Below, in pieces: positions 46,076 to 54,488 of a stretch of DNA of 64,000 bases (position 1 is the stretch's first letter; each line of letters starts with the position of its first letter). The notes under the pieces are model-generated. The model saw nothing but the letters and a program-made list of their open reading frames with translations. It made no database searches and was not told the DNA's origin. Position numbers and translations under genes: made by a program. Source of the stretch: Chitinispirillales bacterium ANBcel5 (GTDB lineage: Bacteria; Fibrobacterota; Chitinivibrionia; Chitinivibrionales; Chitinispirillaceae); assembly GCA_029688955.1 (NCBI GenBank), contig JARUKZ010000001.1, positions 186,001 to 250,000 of the forward strand, read 5' to 3'.

Positions 46076-46813
46076 CATAACAGTCAGTTGCAGTGTACCT
46101 TCAGTAAGAACCTTCCCAATCAATGCATCAGGAAAAACTTTCAACGAAAAATGTAGCCTTAATTGGGGCTATAATGAATTATCGGAAACTTATCCACAGA
46201 CTCTGCCTTCAGTTGTGCGGCTGAACCGAACAAGCCCTTCAAAAATACGCTGGTTTATGGGGTGTTAACGCTAAAATGTGCAATAAGCGTAGTGAAAATA
46301 AACTGCCTTATCCGCTCCACTCCATCTATCAGTTTAGTTATAAAATACTAATTCCCTGTCAATGTACAGACTTAAGCCTGAAAATTTGATTGGAATACTC
46401 TTGAACAGCACTTCAACTTACGACGATTGTTTTAGCTGAATGGCTACATTGAACCAGATAAACTGTTGACAAGTATTTGTTTAGAACTGTAGAGCAGAGA
46501 TGTACAAAACCAGGGGACGATAGTGAAGCGCTATCACATCGATAATGTTTGTTTCTGCTATGATACCACATAAAAAAATGACAGTGGAGGCCCCCCCCTA
46601 ACAAAACCTCCATGTCAAAGAACACTTAAATGATAGTTGCAAATCTTTACCCTATACTAAATTTGCTGCTACAAACATCTGATGTTTAGTGTAGCTTTTT
46701 ACTCTTTATTCAACTGGTATCTGGTTAATCCTGTCTGTTGAACAAAATCACAACATAAATCTACACAATTATCTTTTCAAATGCTGGTAAAATTAGCTAT
46801 ATTGGGGATATCG

Positions 46814-46853
46814 ATCTATTTTATGTTGAACATAACTTCAACATAAAATAGAT
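46814..46853. promoter_or_regulatory. Perfect 17-bp inverted repeat, candidate operator
   Basis: ATCTATTTTATGTTGAA (46814-46830) and its exact complement (46837-46853) surround CATAAC, 42 bp upstream of the TIGR02147 start. Its core GTTGAA-N6-TTCAAC recurs at 36261-36278 and, minus the outer base pair, at 46402-46417. A cruciform or dimeric-regulator site is likely. Confidence 0.65.
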
Positions 46854-46895
46854 AACCGACTAGTAGGAGATTGTAATTGAGGTATATTACTACTG

Positions 46896-47720
46896 ATGAA
46901 AAAGCTATTTGAATATTTCGATTATCAAAAATTCATGCGGGATTTCTACGAAGAAAAAAAGCAGCAAAACCCGTATGTATCATTTCGTTACCTGGGAAGA
47001 CGAATGGATCTTGATCCCGGTTTTCTCTTAAAGGTCCTGCAGGGAAAACATCATTTGGCCAAACGCTCCATTCCATCAGTTTGTGCTTTTTTTAAGTTCT
47101 CAGAGTTGGAAGCACACTATTTTGATGTACTGGTAAGTTATAATAAGGCCAAAACTGCTTCCGATACAAAACTCTATTTTGAAAAACTGATGTCACTGAG
47201 GAAGCCTCATGTGAAACCTGTTGAGGAATTTCAGTATGCATTTTACCAAAAGTGGTATCACAGTGCCATACATTCTCTACTTTCTATCTATGAATTCAGG
47301 GGTGGGTTTAAAAAGCTGGCATCCATGCTGGTTCCCAAAATAACAGCTAAACAGGCACAGGATTCAATCGATCTATTGACAAAGATCGGTATGGTATATC
47401 AGGATGATGATGGGGTCTACCGGTCAACAGATATGTATGTAACCAGTGGTGATCGGTGGAAATCGGTTGCCATTCATAATTTTCAAAAGGAAGCAATTAA
47501 GCTTTCAGAGCAGGCGCTTGATCTTCATGCAAAAGAGGTCCGTGATATATCTACGGTTACCGTTGCGCTTTCCATGAAAGATTTGCCTGAGATTCGTGAA
47601 AGAATCGATCAGTTTCGTAATTCGATTATGAGTCTTGATAATGAATACCAACCAGACACTGTATTTCAGGTAAATATTCAGGTACTACCGGTAACTGTTC
47701 AGCTTGGAGATAAGGAATGA
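46896..47720 (+). CDS. TIGR02147 family protein (Fibrobacter-type putative regulator)
   Basis: 274 residues, soluble. The start LFEYFDYQKFMRDFYEEKKQ, then SFRYLGRRMDLDPGFLLKVL (a HTH-like segment) and ELEAHYFDVLVSYNKAKTAS, follows the TIGR02147 pattern, a family amplified in Fibrobacter genomes. A DNA-binding role is inferred from the HTH. The stop overlaps the next start (ATGA), so it is translated together with the surface lipoprotein. The inverted repeat just upstream is a likely autoregulatory site. Confidence 0.85.
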   Translation: MKKLFEYFDYQKFMRDFYEEKKQQNPYVSFRYLGRRMDLDPGFLLKVLQGKHHLAKRSIPSVCAFFKFSELEAHYFDVLVSYNKAKTASDTKLYFEKLMSLRKPHVKPVEEFQYAFYQKWYHSAIHSLLSIYEFRGGFKKLASMLVPKITAKQAQDSIDLLTKIGMVYQDDDGVYRSTDMYVTSGDRWKSVAIHNFQKEAIKLSEQALDLHAKEVRDISTVTVALSMKDLPEIRERIDQFRNSIMSLDNEYQPDTVFQVNIQVLPVTVQLGDKE

Positions 47721-49375
47721 GAATAACAGTTCTACTTGTGGGGGTTCTGTTACCACTTCTCTCATGTAGTCCGGGAGATATTGCCGGAAGCGGCGGCGGT
47801 TCTCAGACAACAAATGGTGTGACCGCGAGTGTACTGAACACCGACGGTACACCGGCAGCGGGAAGTATTGTTCGCCTCCGAGGAGCTGAGTATGTAAGCG
47901 TACCGGGTGATCATGGCGGAAAACCCGCGGGCAATTTAGATACTTTCACTGATGAGTATGGTCGGTTTTTTATTACAGATATCGACTCAGGGGGCCACGT
48001 AATAGAGGTACAATCATCTTCAGCTGCAAATGGCGGTGGTGTACTTATGTTTGATTTTAGCGTGGATGAGATCAATGACACAATTGATCTTGGAACAGAT
48101 TCGTTGCACCCTGCAGCTTCAGTGATTGGTCATGTTGACAGAAGCCTTTATTCGGGACAGGAGTTGTATGTACAGGTAAGAGGGCTTGAACGTATTACCA
48201 AAGTGGATTCAAACGGCTATTTCTCTTTTCATGACCTGCCCTCTGGCAACCTTGATATAAAGGTTATTGAAAGTAGTACATTTAACACTGTGAAAGAGAT
48301 TGCCAATATCGTAACCGAGCCACAGGATACTTTCTCTGTAATGATTCCAAAGCACTCTACCTATTCTGCTGTACTAAGCATTGATCTGTCTGGTGTTTAC
48401 ATTCCTGCTTCTGCAACAATTACCAATTTCCCCATGCTTGTCAGACTCGATTCTTCCTCTTTCGATTTTTCATCTGCTCATTATCGGGGTGATGATATAC
48501 GCTTTAGTAACCTGAACGGAACTTCCCTTCCCTATGAAATTGAAGAATGGAACTCAGGTAGCGGTACCGCCGCGATTTGGGTTAGTATCGATACGCTTTA
48601 TGGAGGTATGAGTAGGCACACGGTTGTTATGAGCTGGGGGGACACTGATGCAATTGGTGAATCAAACGGTGCTGCGGTTTTCGATACTGAGGCTGGATTC
48701 GCCGGGGTGTGGCACCTGAACGAAAATCCAGGTTTGGGACCTGATGCCATAAAAGATCGTACTGTAAACGGTTTTCATGGTACCGCTGCAGCTTCTATGA
48801 CAGAAGAAAACAGGGTTGAAGGGATTGCTGGCTCAGCACTTTCGTTTAACGGAATCAGTGATTCAATCGTGACCGGTTTGCTTTCTCTGGACTCAAGCTA
48901 CACACTTAGCTGCTGGATCAAAGCTGAGCAGGGACCTTCCCTGAATTGGCGACTGATTATTATGGAACCAGCATATACTCTGTGGTACGATACTGAATGG
49001 GGTGGGATCAGAGCTGAGCACTTTGTGGATGATTTTGCGTGGCGGGGTATCTATCAGGATAACTCAGATTCTACTCCAACCTCTCTGGATATGAATGCTT
49101 GGTATCATATCGCAGTTACCTATGATCAGGATAAAATTCGTTTGTATGTTAATGGCCAGATTGTTGATTCGACAGAAACAATCGGGATGGATCCGATACA
49201 CTCCGGAAATCCTCTTTTGTTTGGAGGACGTGTTTATGGCGGGCATACAAATGAATTTTTTAAAGGCATCATGGATGAAATACGCGTAGAAACAGTTGCC
49301 CGTTCACCGGAGTGGATAAGGTTGAGCTACAAGAGTCAAAAACCAGGATCAGGTGTTGTACGATTGGGACGGTGA
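47717..49375 (+). CDS. Surface lipoprotein with DUF2341 and LamG-like domains
   Basis: 552 residues. The lipobox LLSC places the lipidated Cys near residue 17. Order: carboxypeptidase-regulatory-like sandwich (~35-110, GSIVRLRGAEY..DEYGRFFITDID), a second such module (~130-205), DUF2341 (~235-325, LVRLDSSSFDFSSAHYRGDD, EIEEWNSGSGTAAIWVSIDT), and a LamG/concanavalin fold (~330-545, GVWHLNENPGLGPDAIKDRT, WYHIAVTYDQDKIRLYVNGQ, GIMDEIRVETVARSPEWIRL). The last two usually bind glycans, so adhesion to plant polysaccharide or cell surface is plausible. Coupled to the TIGR02147 gene. Confidence 0.88.
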   Translation: MRITVLLVGVLLPLLSCSPGDIAGSGGGSQTTNGVTASVLNTDGTPAAGSIVRLRGAEYVSVPGDHGGKPAGNLDTFTDEYGRFFITDIDSGGHVIEVQSSSAANGGGVLMFDFSVDEINDTIDLGTDSLHPAASVIGHVDRSLYSGQELYVQVRGLERITKVDSNGYFSFHDLPSGNLDIKVIESSTFNTVKEIANIVTEPQDTFSVMIPKHSTYSAVLSIDLSGVYIPASATITNFPMLVRLDSSSFDFSSAHYRGDDIRFSNLNGTSLPYEIEEWNSGSGTAAIWVSIDTLYGGMSRHTVVMSWGDTDAIGESNGAAVFDTEAGFAGVWHLNENPGLGPDAIKDRTVNGFHGTAAASMTEENRVEGIAGSALSFNGISDSIVTGLLSLDSSYTLSCWIKAEQGPSLNWRLIIMEPAYTLWYDTEWGGIRAEHFVDDFAWRGIYQDNSDSTPTSLDMNAWYHIAVTYDQDKIRLYVNGQIVDSTETIGMDPIHSGNPLLFGGRVYGGHTNEFFKGIMDEIRVETVARSPEWIRLSYKSQKPGSGVVRLGR

Positions 49376-50142
49376 GCAAAATGGCGCGGGTAATTGCCAA
49401 TAGTCGGGAACTAACGGTAGGGTCAGCGCACCGGTAAGTGGAGAACATCACTGAATATATCTATGACTTAAAGCGGAAACTGGTAAGAACTTCTGTTATC
49501 CTAACTCTGGCGGGTACGATCCTTTCCAACACTTTCGATGTAAAAAAAAACTGGTGGATTCTATGTCGTTAAACTGAAATCTGAGTGACAATAATGAATA
49601 CTGTAAATATAGTACTGACCAGATAACCGACAAAACAGAATCAGGGGGGTGAACCTTACATCCCCTGATTCTTTTCACAACTCTCGTAGGCACTTATAAT
49701 TTTTCTATTGAGAATTGGACCCTCCAACAAGTGTGATCAGTATAGCCCTGTTCAGCAATAAGACGCTGCTCTGGGCGAAAAAACATTGGTCAATATCAAA
49801 AAATACTAAAAAGGACTTTCGTTCCATCTCCCGCCCCATAGAATCTGGTCCCATTTTCCCTAACTGAGGCCACCAGAATAACCCTCATTTTGACAGAATC
49901 GTTTCACAAACGTAGTGATTGCTACTATTACCGTTTTAAACCGGATCAACAGATGTTCTTAACATTCAGAAGTGATGCCGATCGGTACGCCAAATCCTCG
50001 CTAATAAAAGGGGCAACACATATCATAAAAAAAACTCGCGGTCGCTGCCGCAAAAATACCCCTTACCATTACTAATGATCTATTATATATTTTTAAGTAT
50101 ACTGGTCGTTTTTCTTTAAAACTTACCCTAAGGTTTAGACCA
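49376..50142. other. Intergenic region with a strong hairpin
   Basis: 767 bp. The perfect stem AGAATCAGGGG / CCCCTGATTCT (49637-49672) is followed by TTTT and preceded by AAAA, so it could terminate transcription from either side. A 44-codon frame from a GTG at 49438 (VENITEYIYDLKRKLVRTSV) looks somewhat protein-like but lacks a good ribosome site. A 61-codon frame at 49890 has no supporting signal. Confidence 0.5.
49637..49672. terminator. Bidirectional-looking terminator hairpin
   Basis: Eleven perfect base pairs (AGAATCAGGGG with CCCCTGATTCT), 14-base loop, short T-run on the right and A-run on the left. It lies 260 bp beyond the DUF2341 gene. Confidence 0.6.
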
Positions 50143-52437
50143 ATGCCCGAAAACTCCGTTGCTACCAGCCCGGCTTCAACCGGTACTAATACATCTCTTA
50201 ATTCACCAACACCTGGGGTACCTAAAAAATTTAGCACTTTCGGTGGGGTTTTTACACCATCTATACTAACCATTCTTGGTGTGATTATGTTTATGAGGGC
50301 CGGCTTTGTGGTGGGGCATGCAGGCATATTTACTGCCCTTATGGTGCTTGGGCTTTCCAAGTTGATCAGTATTCTCACCAGTTTCTCCATTTCTGCCATT
50401 GCAACTAATACTGATGTAAAGGGTGGGGGGGCTTACTTTCTTATATCCCGCACCCTGGGGCCTGAGTTTGGCGGAACAATCGGCATAACGCTCTTTTTAG
50501 CTCAAACGCTCTCTGTGCCTTTTTATATACTTGGTTTCACTGAAGCGCTGGTGCGTACGGCCGATTCGATCCCCTTCATTCCATCACTGCAGCCCTACTT
50601 CTTTCATATCACTTCTACTGTTCTTTTGGCCCTTTTTATCGTCACACTTAAGGGAGCGGGCTGGGCAATAAGGGTTCAGTATGTGATTATGGCACTACTG
50701 GCGCTCTCTATACTGGCATTTATGGGGGGGGCAGCATTGAACTTTGATGCTGGGCTGTTTCAAGAAAATCTCAGGCCTTTTGAAGGCACGACGTTTTCCT
50801 TCTGGGCACTGTTTGCAATCTATTTTCCTGCTGTTACCGGCATAATGGCCGGGGTGAATATGTCTGGGAATCTCAAAAACCCTTCAAGAGCTATCCCTTT
50901 AGGCACATTTGCTGCAATAGGAGTTGGGCTGGTTATCTATGCTGCACAGATTCTTCTGACCGGGGGAGCTATAGAAAGGGCTGATCTGATTGATGCACCA
51001 TATGACAGCCTGGTCTCTGTTGCCCCCTTCTACACCGGATTTTTAGTTACCATCGGTGTTTTTTGTGCCACCCTTTCCAGCGGTTTAGGCTCACTGCTTG
51101 GTGCTCCGCGCATACTGCAGTCTCTGGGGCAGGACAGGCTGTTAAAGCCGGCGAACTTTTTTGCAGCCCTTAACAGAGACGGAGAGCCCAGAAGAGCGTT
51201 GTGTCTTACCTTCCTCATAAGTGCACTGGTCCTATGGTTTGCCAGAGGTGGAAGTGAAGGCGGGGCATTGAATATGGTGGCTTCCTTAGTTACTATGCTC
51301 TTTTTGTGGACCTATGGAATCACCAATCTTGCCGCATTTGTTGAGTCTTTTAGCCGCAATCCCTCTTTTCGGCCCAGGTTTAAGTATTTTCACTGGCTTC
51401 CTGCACTTATCGGTGCGGTTGCAAGCTTTGGGGTTTCATTTCTGGTTGATGCGCCCGCGGCCCTGCTGGCTACACTTTTTGTGGTTGGGCTCTTTGTGTA
51501 CGTGAGGAGATTTGTTCTGGAAGCTTCATTTGGTGATGCAAGACGGGGTTTTTATTATACCCGCACAAAAGATCATCTGTTCACCCTTGCACAGCTTCCG
51601 TTGCATTCAAAAAACTGGAGACCAACTATAGTCGTACTTTCCGGCAATCCTAACAGCAGGCTTGCGCTGGTAAAGTATGCAGACTGGCTTGGCAGTGGAA
51701 GAGGAATAGTGACTTTGGCAGTGATGAAAGTTGGTCAGTTGCAAAACATGGCTGAAGAGCGAACTATTACTTTGGAATCACTTAAAGAGTTTACCAAAGA
51801 GCATAAAATACGGGCATTTCCGGAAGTTTTGGTAACACCGGACTTTGACCTTGGTTTAAACCAGTTTCTCCAATGTACATCCATTGGTCCTGTTAAGCCA
51901 AATGTGGTGATGCTTGGATGGCCGGGGGATCCCCAAAGAGCCGTTGGGTTTTCACGTGCTTTAAAAACGGCATCTATTTTGAATATGAGCACAGTGTTAT
52001 TCTACGATAAAGGCAAACCCTTTATAAAACCACAAAAAAAGGGTCGTATAGACATATGGTGGAGGGGCAAACGTAATGGCTCTCTTATGGTGATACTTGC
52101 ATATCTGATGACCCTCAATAATGAATGGGCGGGGACGAAAATTAGGATTCTCCGTGTAGTGCAAAATGCTGCAGAAAAAAGCAGCGCCTATGAGGATATG
52201 AGATTGTTAATTGATTCGGCACGTATGGATATTGCTATTGAGACGATTCTTTCGGAAAAACCCTTCCCTGAGCTTCTTATTGACTACTCCCGAGATGCTT
52301 CGGTAGTGTTTATGGGTTTCAGGACACCTGAGGAGGAAGAGGCCACTCAGTTTATAGCTAAAACAGGGGAGATGCTAAAGGAGCTGCCTGTTACTCTGTT
52401 GGTTTGTTCTACAGGAGAAGCGGATTTGCTTTCTTGA
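50143..52437 (+). CDS. SLC12-like cation-chloride cotransporter / amino-acid permease family
   Basis: 764 residues. Twelve hydrophobic segments between ~35 and 455 follow the APC superfamily plan, with the SLC12-type first helix GVFTPSILTILGVIMFMRAG, KGGGAYFLISRTLGPEFGGT, and FAIYFPAVTGIMAGVNMSGN in the sixth. A cytoplasmic C-terminal domain of ~300 residues (~465-764) has Rossmann-like strands (PTIVVLSGNPNSRLALVKYA, PNVVMLGWPGD, VVFMGFRTPEEEEA), as in eukaryotic NKCC/KCC. It probably cotransports K/Na with chloride, useful in a saline or alkaline setting. The exact ion set is unknown; the family resemblance is clear. Confidence 0.85.
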   Translation: MPENSVATSPASTGTNTSLNSPTPGVPKKFSTFGGVFTPSILTILGVIMFMRAGFVVGHAGIFTALMVLGLSKLISILTSFSISAIATNTDVKGGGAYFLISRTLGPEFGGTIGITLFLAQTLSVPFYILGFTEALVRTADSIPFIPSLQPYFFHITSTVLLALFIVTLKGAGWAIRVQYVIMALLALSILAFMGGAALNFDAGLFQENLRPFEGTTFSFWALFAIYFPAVTGIMAGVNMSGNLKNPSRAIPLGTFAAIGVGLVIYAAQILLTGGAIERADLIDAPYDSLVSVAPFYTGFLVTIGVFCATLSSGLGSLLGAPRILQSLGQDRLLKPANFFAALNRDGEPRRALCLTFLISALVLWFARGGSEGGALNMVASLVTMLFLWTYGITNLAAFVESFSRNPSFRPRFKYFHWLPALIGAVASFGVSFLVDAPAALLATLFVVGLFVYVRRFVLEASFGDARRGFYYTRTKDHLFTLAQLPLHSKNWRPTIVVLSGNPNSRLALVKYADWLGSGRGIVTLAVMKVGQLQNMAEERTITLESLKEFTKEHKIRAFPEVLVTPDFDLGLNQFLQCTSIGPVKPNVVMLGWPGDPQRAVGFSRALKTASILNMSTVLFYDKGKPFIKPQKKGRIDIWWRGKRNGSLMVILAYLMTLNNEWAGTKIRILRVVQNAAEKSSAYEDMRLLIDSARMDIAIETILSEKPFPELLIDYSRDASVVFMGFRTPEEEEATQFIAKTGEMLKELPVTLLVCSTGEADLLS

Positions 52438-52727
52438 GAATGAGGGAGAGAGCCGTGTAAAGCCTTGCATCCACTATGACCAATAATGCGAAGTGCAGTC
52501 AGGAAGCCCAATGTAGTCTCCATCAAAACCGCAATGTTTTGCTTGGGTAAGTATTATTTCGACACTTTTTCTTTCGTGACCTCATTTCAGGCCGGAGGAT
52601 TAAAGTGTTTAAGCAACAGATTTTTTTTAAAGATTACCTATATTTATATATATTGTAAGGGTTGGGGTATTGGGTAAATTAATCGCTTAACTTGCTACTG
52701 AAAACAATTAATAAGGTGAGGGACAGA

Positions 52728-54230
52728 ATGTGTAAAAAGAGGTCTTTCAACAAGTTACTTCTTACTGCGGCTTTTAATCTGTTGATTTTTAATTTCATTA
52801 AAGCCGATGAGGTAAGTATCGGTGGAACTGTTCTTGATCAATCGGGAAATCCGGTCGTTGGTGCTGAAGTAGAGCTGAATAATTTAGAAATAACCAACAT
52901 AACCGATGAATCAGGAAGGTTTTTGCTTATGGGGGCTGTTTCTGTTGGGCGCAGTACTTTAAATCAGCGCTCTGCGGTAGGGGCATCACTGAGAGGCTCA
53001 GATATACTTATCTCTCTAAAGGAATCATCCCCTGTAACAATCTCGATCTATAATCTCTCGGGGAGAATGGTCTATGATTTCGATCCGGGTACTCTTAATG
53101 CAGGTACAAACGTTATCTCTCTTCCATTAGAGCGCTTTGGAACGGGAGTGTACATGATCTCTGTTAACTATCAGGGGCAAAGAGAACTTTTTCGGTACGC
53201 TTTATCAAACAATTCCAGAAGCACAAAACCCTCTGTGAATAAAAACGCAACTACTACAGCTGAAGCTTTTCAGGTTACTCAGGAGGTCAATGACACAATC
53301 ATCGTGTCTGCAGAAGGGTTTGAGACGGCAAGATATCCCATAGATTCCTACACTCTGAGCGGTATCGAAATCATTCTCGAGTCGCAAAACGGAAGCGGAG
53401 GCTCAAGGCTTGATAACATTACAAGAAGCTGTGGCGATCTGATGCCTTCACCGGTTAGCGGCGGTCAGAGTGCCTGGGCATCCCGTTACTGGGACTGTTG
53501 TAAACCACACTGTTCCTGGGCCGAGAATGTTAGTGATTCCTCAAAGGTGTGCGCTAATTGCAATATCGATGATGAAGAGATAAAGGCCTGGAGAATAATT
53601 GGTGATGAATACTGGACTGGAATTGAAGGGTTAAGCAGTGGGTGTGAACCCGGTGGAGAAACATTCACCTGTTATAATCATGCACCGTTTGCAATATGTG
53701 ACCGACTTGCCTATGGCTTTGCAGCTGTTCCTCCTGGTGATGATGTGTGTGGAAACTGCTACCAGCTGGATTTTGATGGTGGTGCAGAAAATAATGATGT
53801 CAAGCCGGCTCACGAAATGGTTAAGGGTAAAACAATGATCGTTATGGCTTCAAACATTGGCCATGATGTTGGCAGTGGGCAGTTTGATATTATGATCCCG
53901 GGTGGTGGGGTTGGAGCATTTCCTGCAGGCTGCGCTACTCAGTGGGATGTGGATGTGGAAGACGAAAGCATAGTAGGGGTGAAGTTTGGTGGTTTTACTT
54001 CAACATGTCAGAAGGAGCATGGGTGGGATGCCGATCCTGAGGATCTAAAAGAGTGTGTTAGAACAATGTGTGACAACCTCTTTGGCGACGATCCCAATAG
54101 AAAATATCTTTGGGAAGGGTGTATATGGTATGTAGACTGGATGCATGCTGTGGACAACCCTACCTTTGTGTATCAGGAAGTTCCATGCCCACCGGAGCTT
54201 GAAGCTCTCTACTACAGCTCTTTCCATTAA
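52728..54230 (+). CDS. GH45 endoglucanase with N-terminal accessory domains
   Basis: 500 residues from the ATG at 52728, preceded by AAGGTGAGGG. After the signal peptide comes a carboxypeptidase-regulatory-like domain (~30-90, GGTVLDQSGNPVVGAEVELN), then a sorting-like domain in mid-chain (~95-165, SIYNLSGRMVYDFDPGTLNA, GVYMISVNYQGQRELFRY), a linker, and the GH45 domain (~235-490). GH45 features are YWDCCKPHCSW with catalytic Asp256, CYQLDF, and FDIMIPGGGVG with Asp387, plus many Cys residues for disulfides. It cleaves internal beta-1,4 bonds in cellulose. The sorting-like domain is normally terminal but is internal here. A terminator follows at once. Confidence 0.9.
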   Translation: MCKKRSFNKLLLTAAFNLLIFNFIKADEVSIGGTVLDQSGNPVVGAEVELNNLEITNITDESGRFLLMGAVSVGRSTLNQRSAVGASLRGSDILISLKESSPVTISIYNLSGRMVYDFDPGTLNAGTNVISLPLERFGTGVYMISVNYQGQRELFRYALSNNSRSTKPSVNKNATTTAEAFQVTQEVNDTIIVSAEGFETARYPIDSYTLSGIEIILESQNGSGGSRLDNITRSCGDLMPSPVSGGQSAWASRYWDCCKPHCSWAENVSDSSKVCANCNIDDEEIKAWRIIGDEYWTGIEGLSSGCEPGGETFTCYNHAPFAICDRLAYGFAAVPPGDDVCGNCYQLDFDGGAENNDVKPAHEMVKGKTMIVMASNIGHDVGSGQFDIMIPGGGVGAFPAGCATQWDVDVEDESIVGVKFGGFTSTCQKEHGWDADPEDLKECVRTMCDNLFGDDPNRKYLWEGCIWYVDWMHAVDNPTFVYQEVPCPPELEALYYSSFH

Positions 54231-54241
54231 TATCAGCAGTA

Positions 54242-54297
54242 GTAAGCACAGGGTTTTTTGACGCAAATCCTGTGCTTACATCACTACTACCTTTTTT
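54242..54297 (+). terminator. Rho-independent terminator after GH45
   Basis: GTAAGCACAGG (54242-54252) pairs perfectly with CCTGTGCTTAC (54269-54279); an outer AGTAGT/ACTACT extends the stem, then TTTTTT. It starts 12 bp after the GH45 stop. Confidence 0.85.
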
Positions 54298-54445
54298 GGG
54301 GCGCAGACCGCAGGTAACAGGAATCATGCTTACCCCAATTGAGCAATTGACCCACTTATCAGACGACCAAATCCCTCAGTGAATTAAGAAACAAGCGGTT
54401 GAAGAAATATATGGCGTCCGTTAACAGCACCATATGGCATTAATA

Positions 54446-54478
54446 ATAAAAAAAACACTCCAGCGGCACTAAAGTGTT
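54446..54478 (-). terminator. Terminator of the GntR/LacI-type regulator gene
   Basis: On the minus strand AACACT pairs with AGTGTT around a 13-base loop and is followed by a run of T residues, 11 bp past the regulator's stop. Confidence 0.65.
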
Positions 54479-54488
54479 AATTTAATGG

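Larger units (their letters stand above)
46009..46895. other. Long regulatory interval before the TIGR02147 gene
   Basis: 887 bp holding the ZIP 3' hairpin, a dispersed repeat at 46305-46420 (copy 2 of 36145-36300, with TTGAA-N6-TTCAA at 46402-46417), and a perfect 17-bp inverted repeat at 46814-46853. No complete gene seen. Confidence 0.55.
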
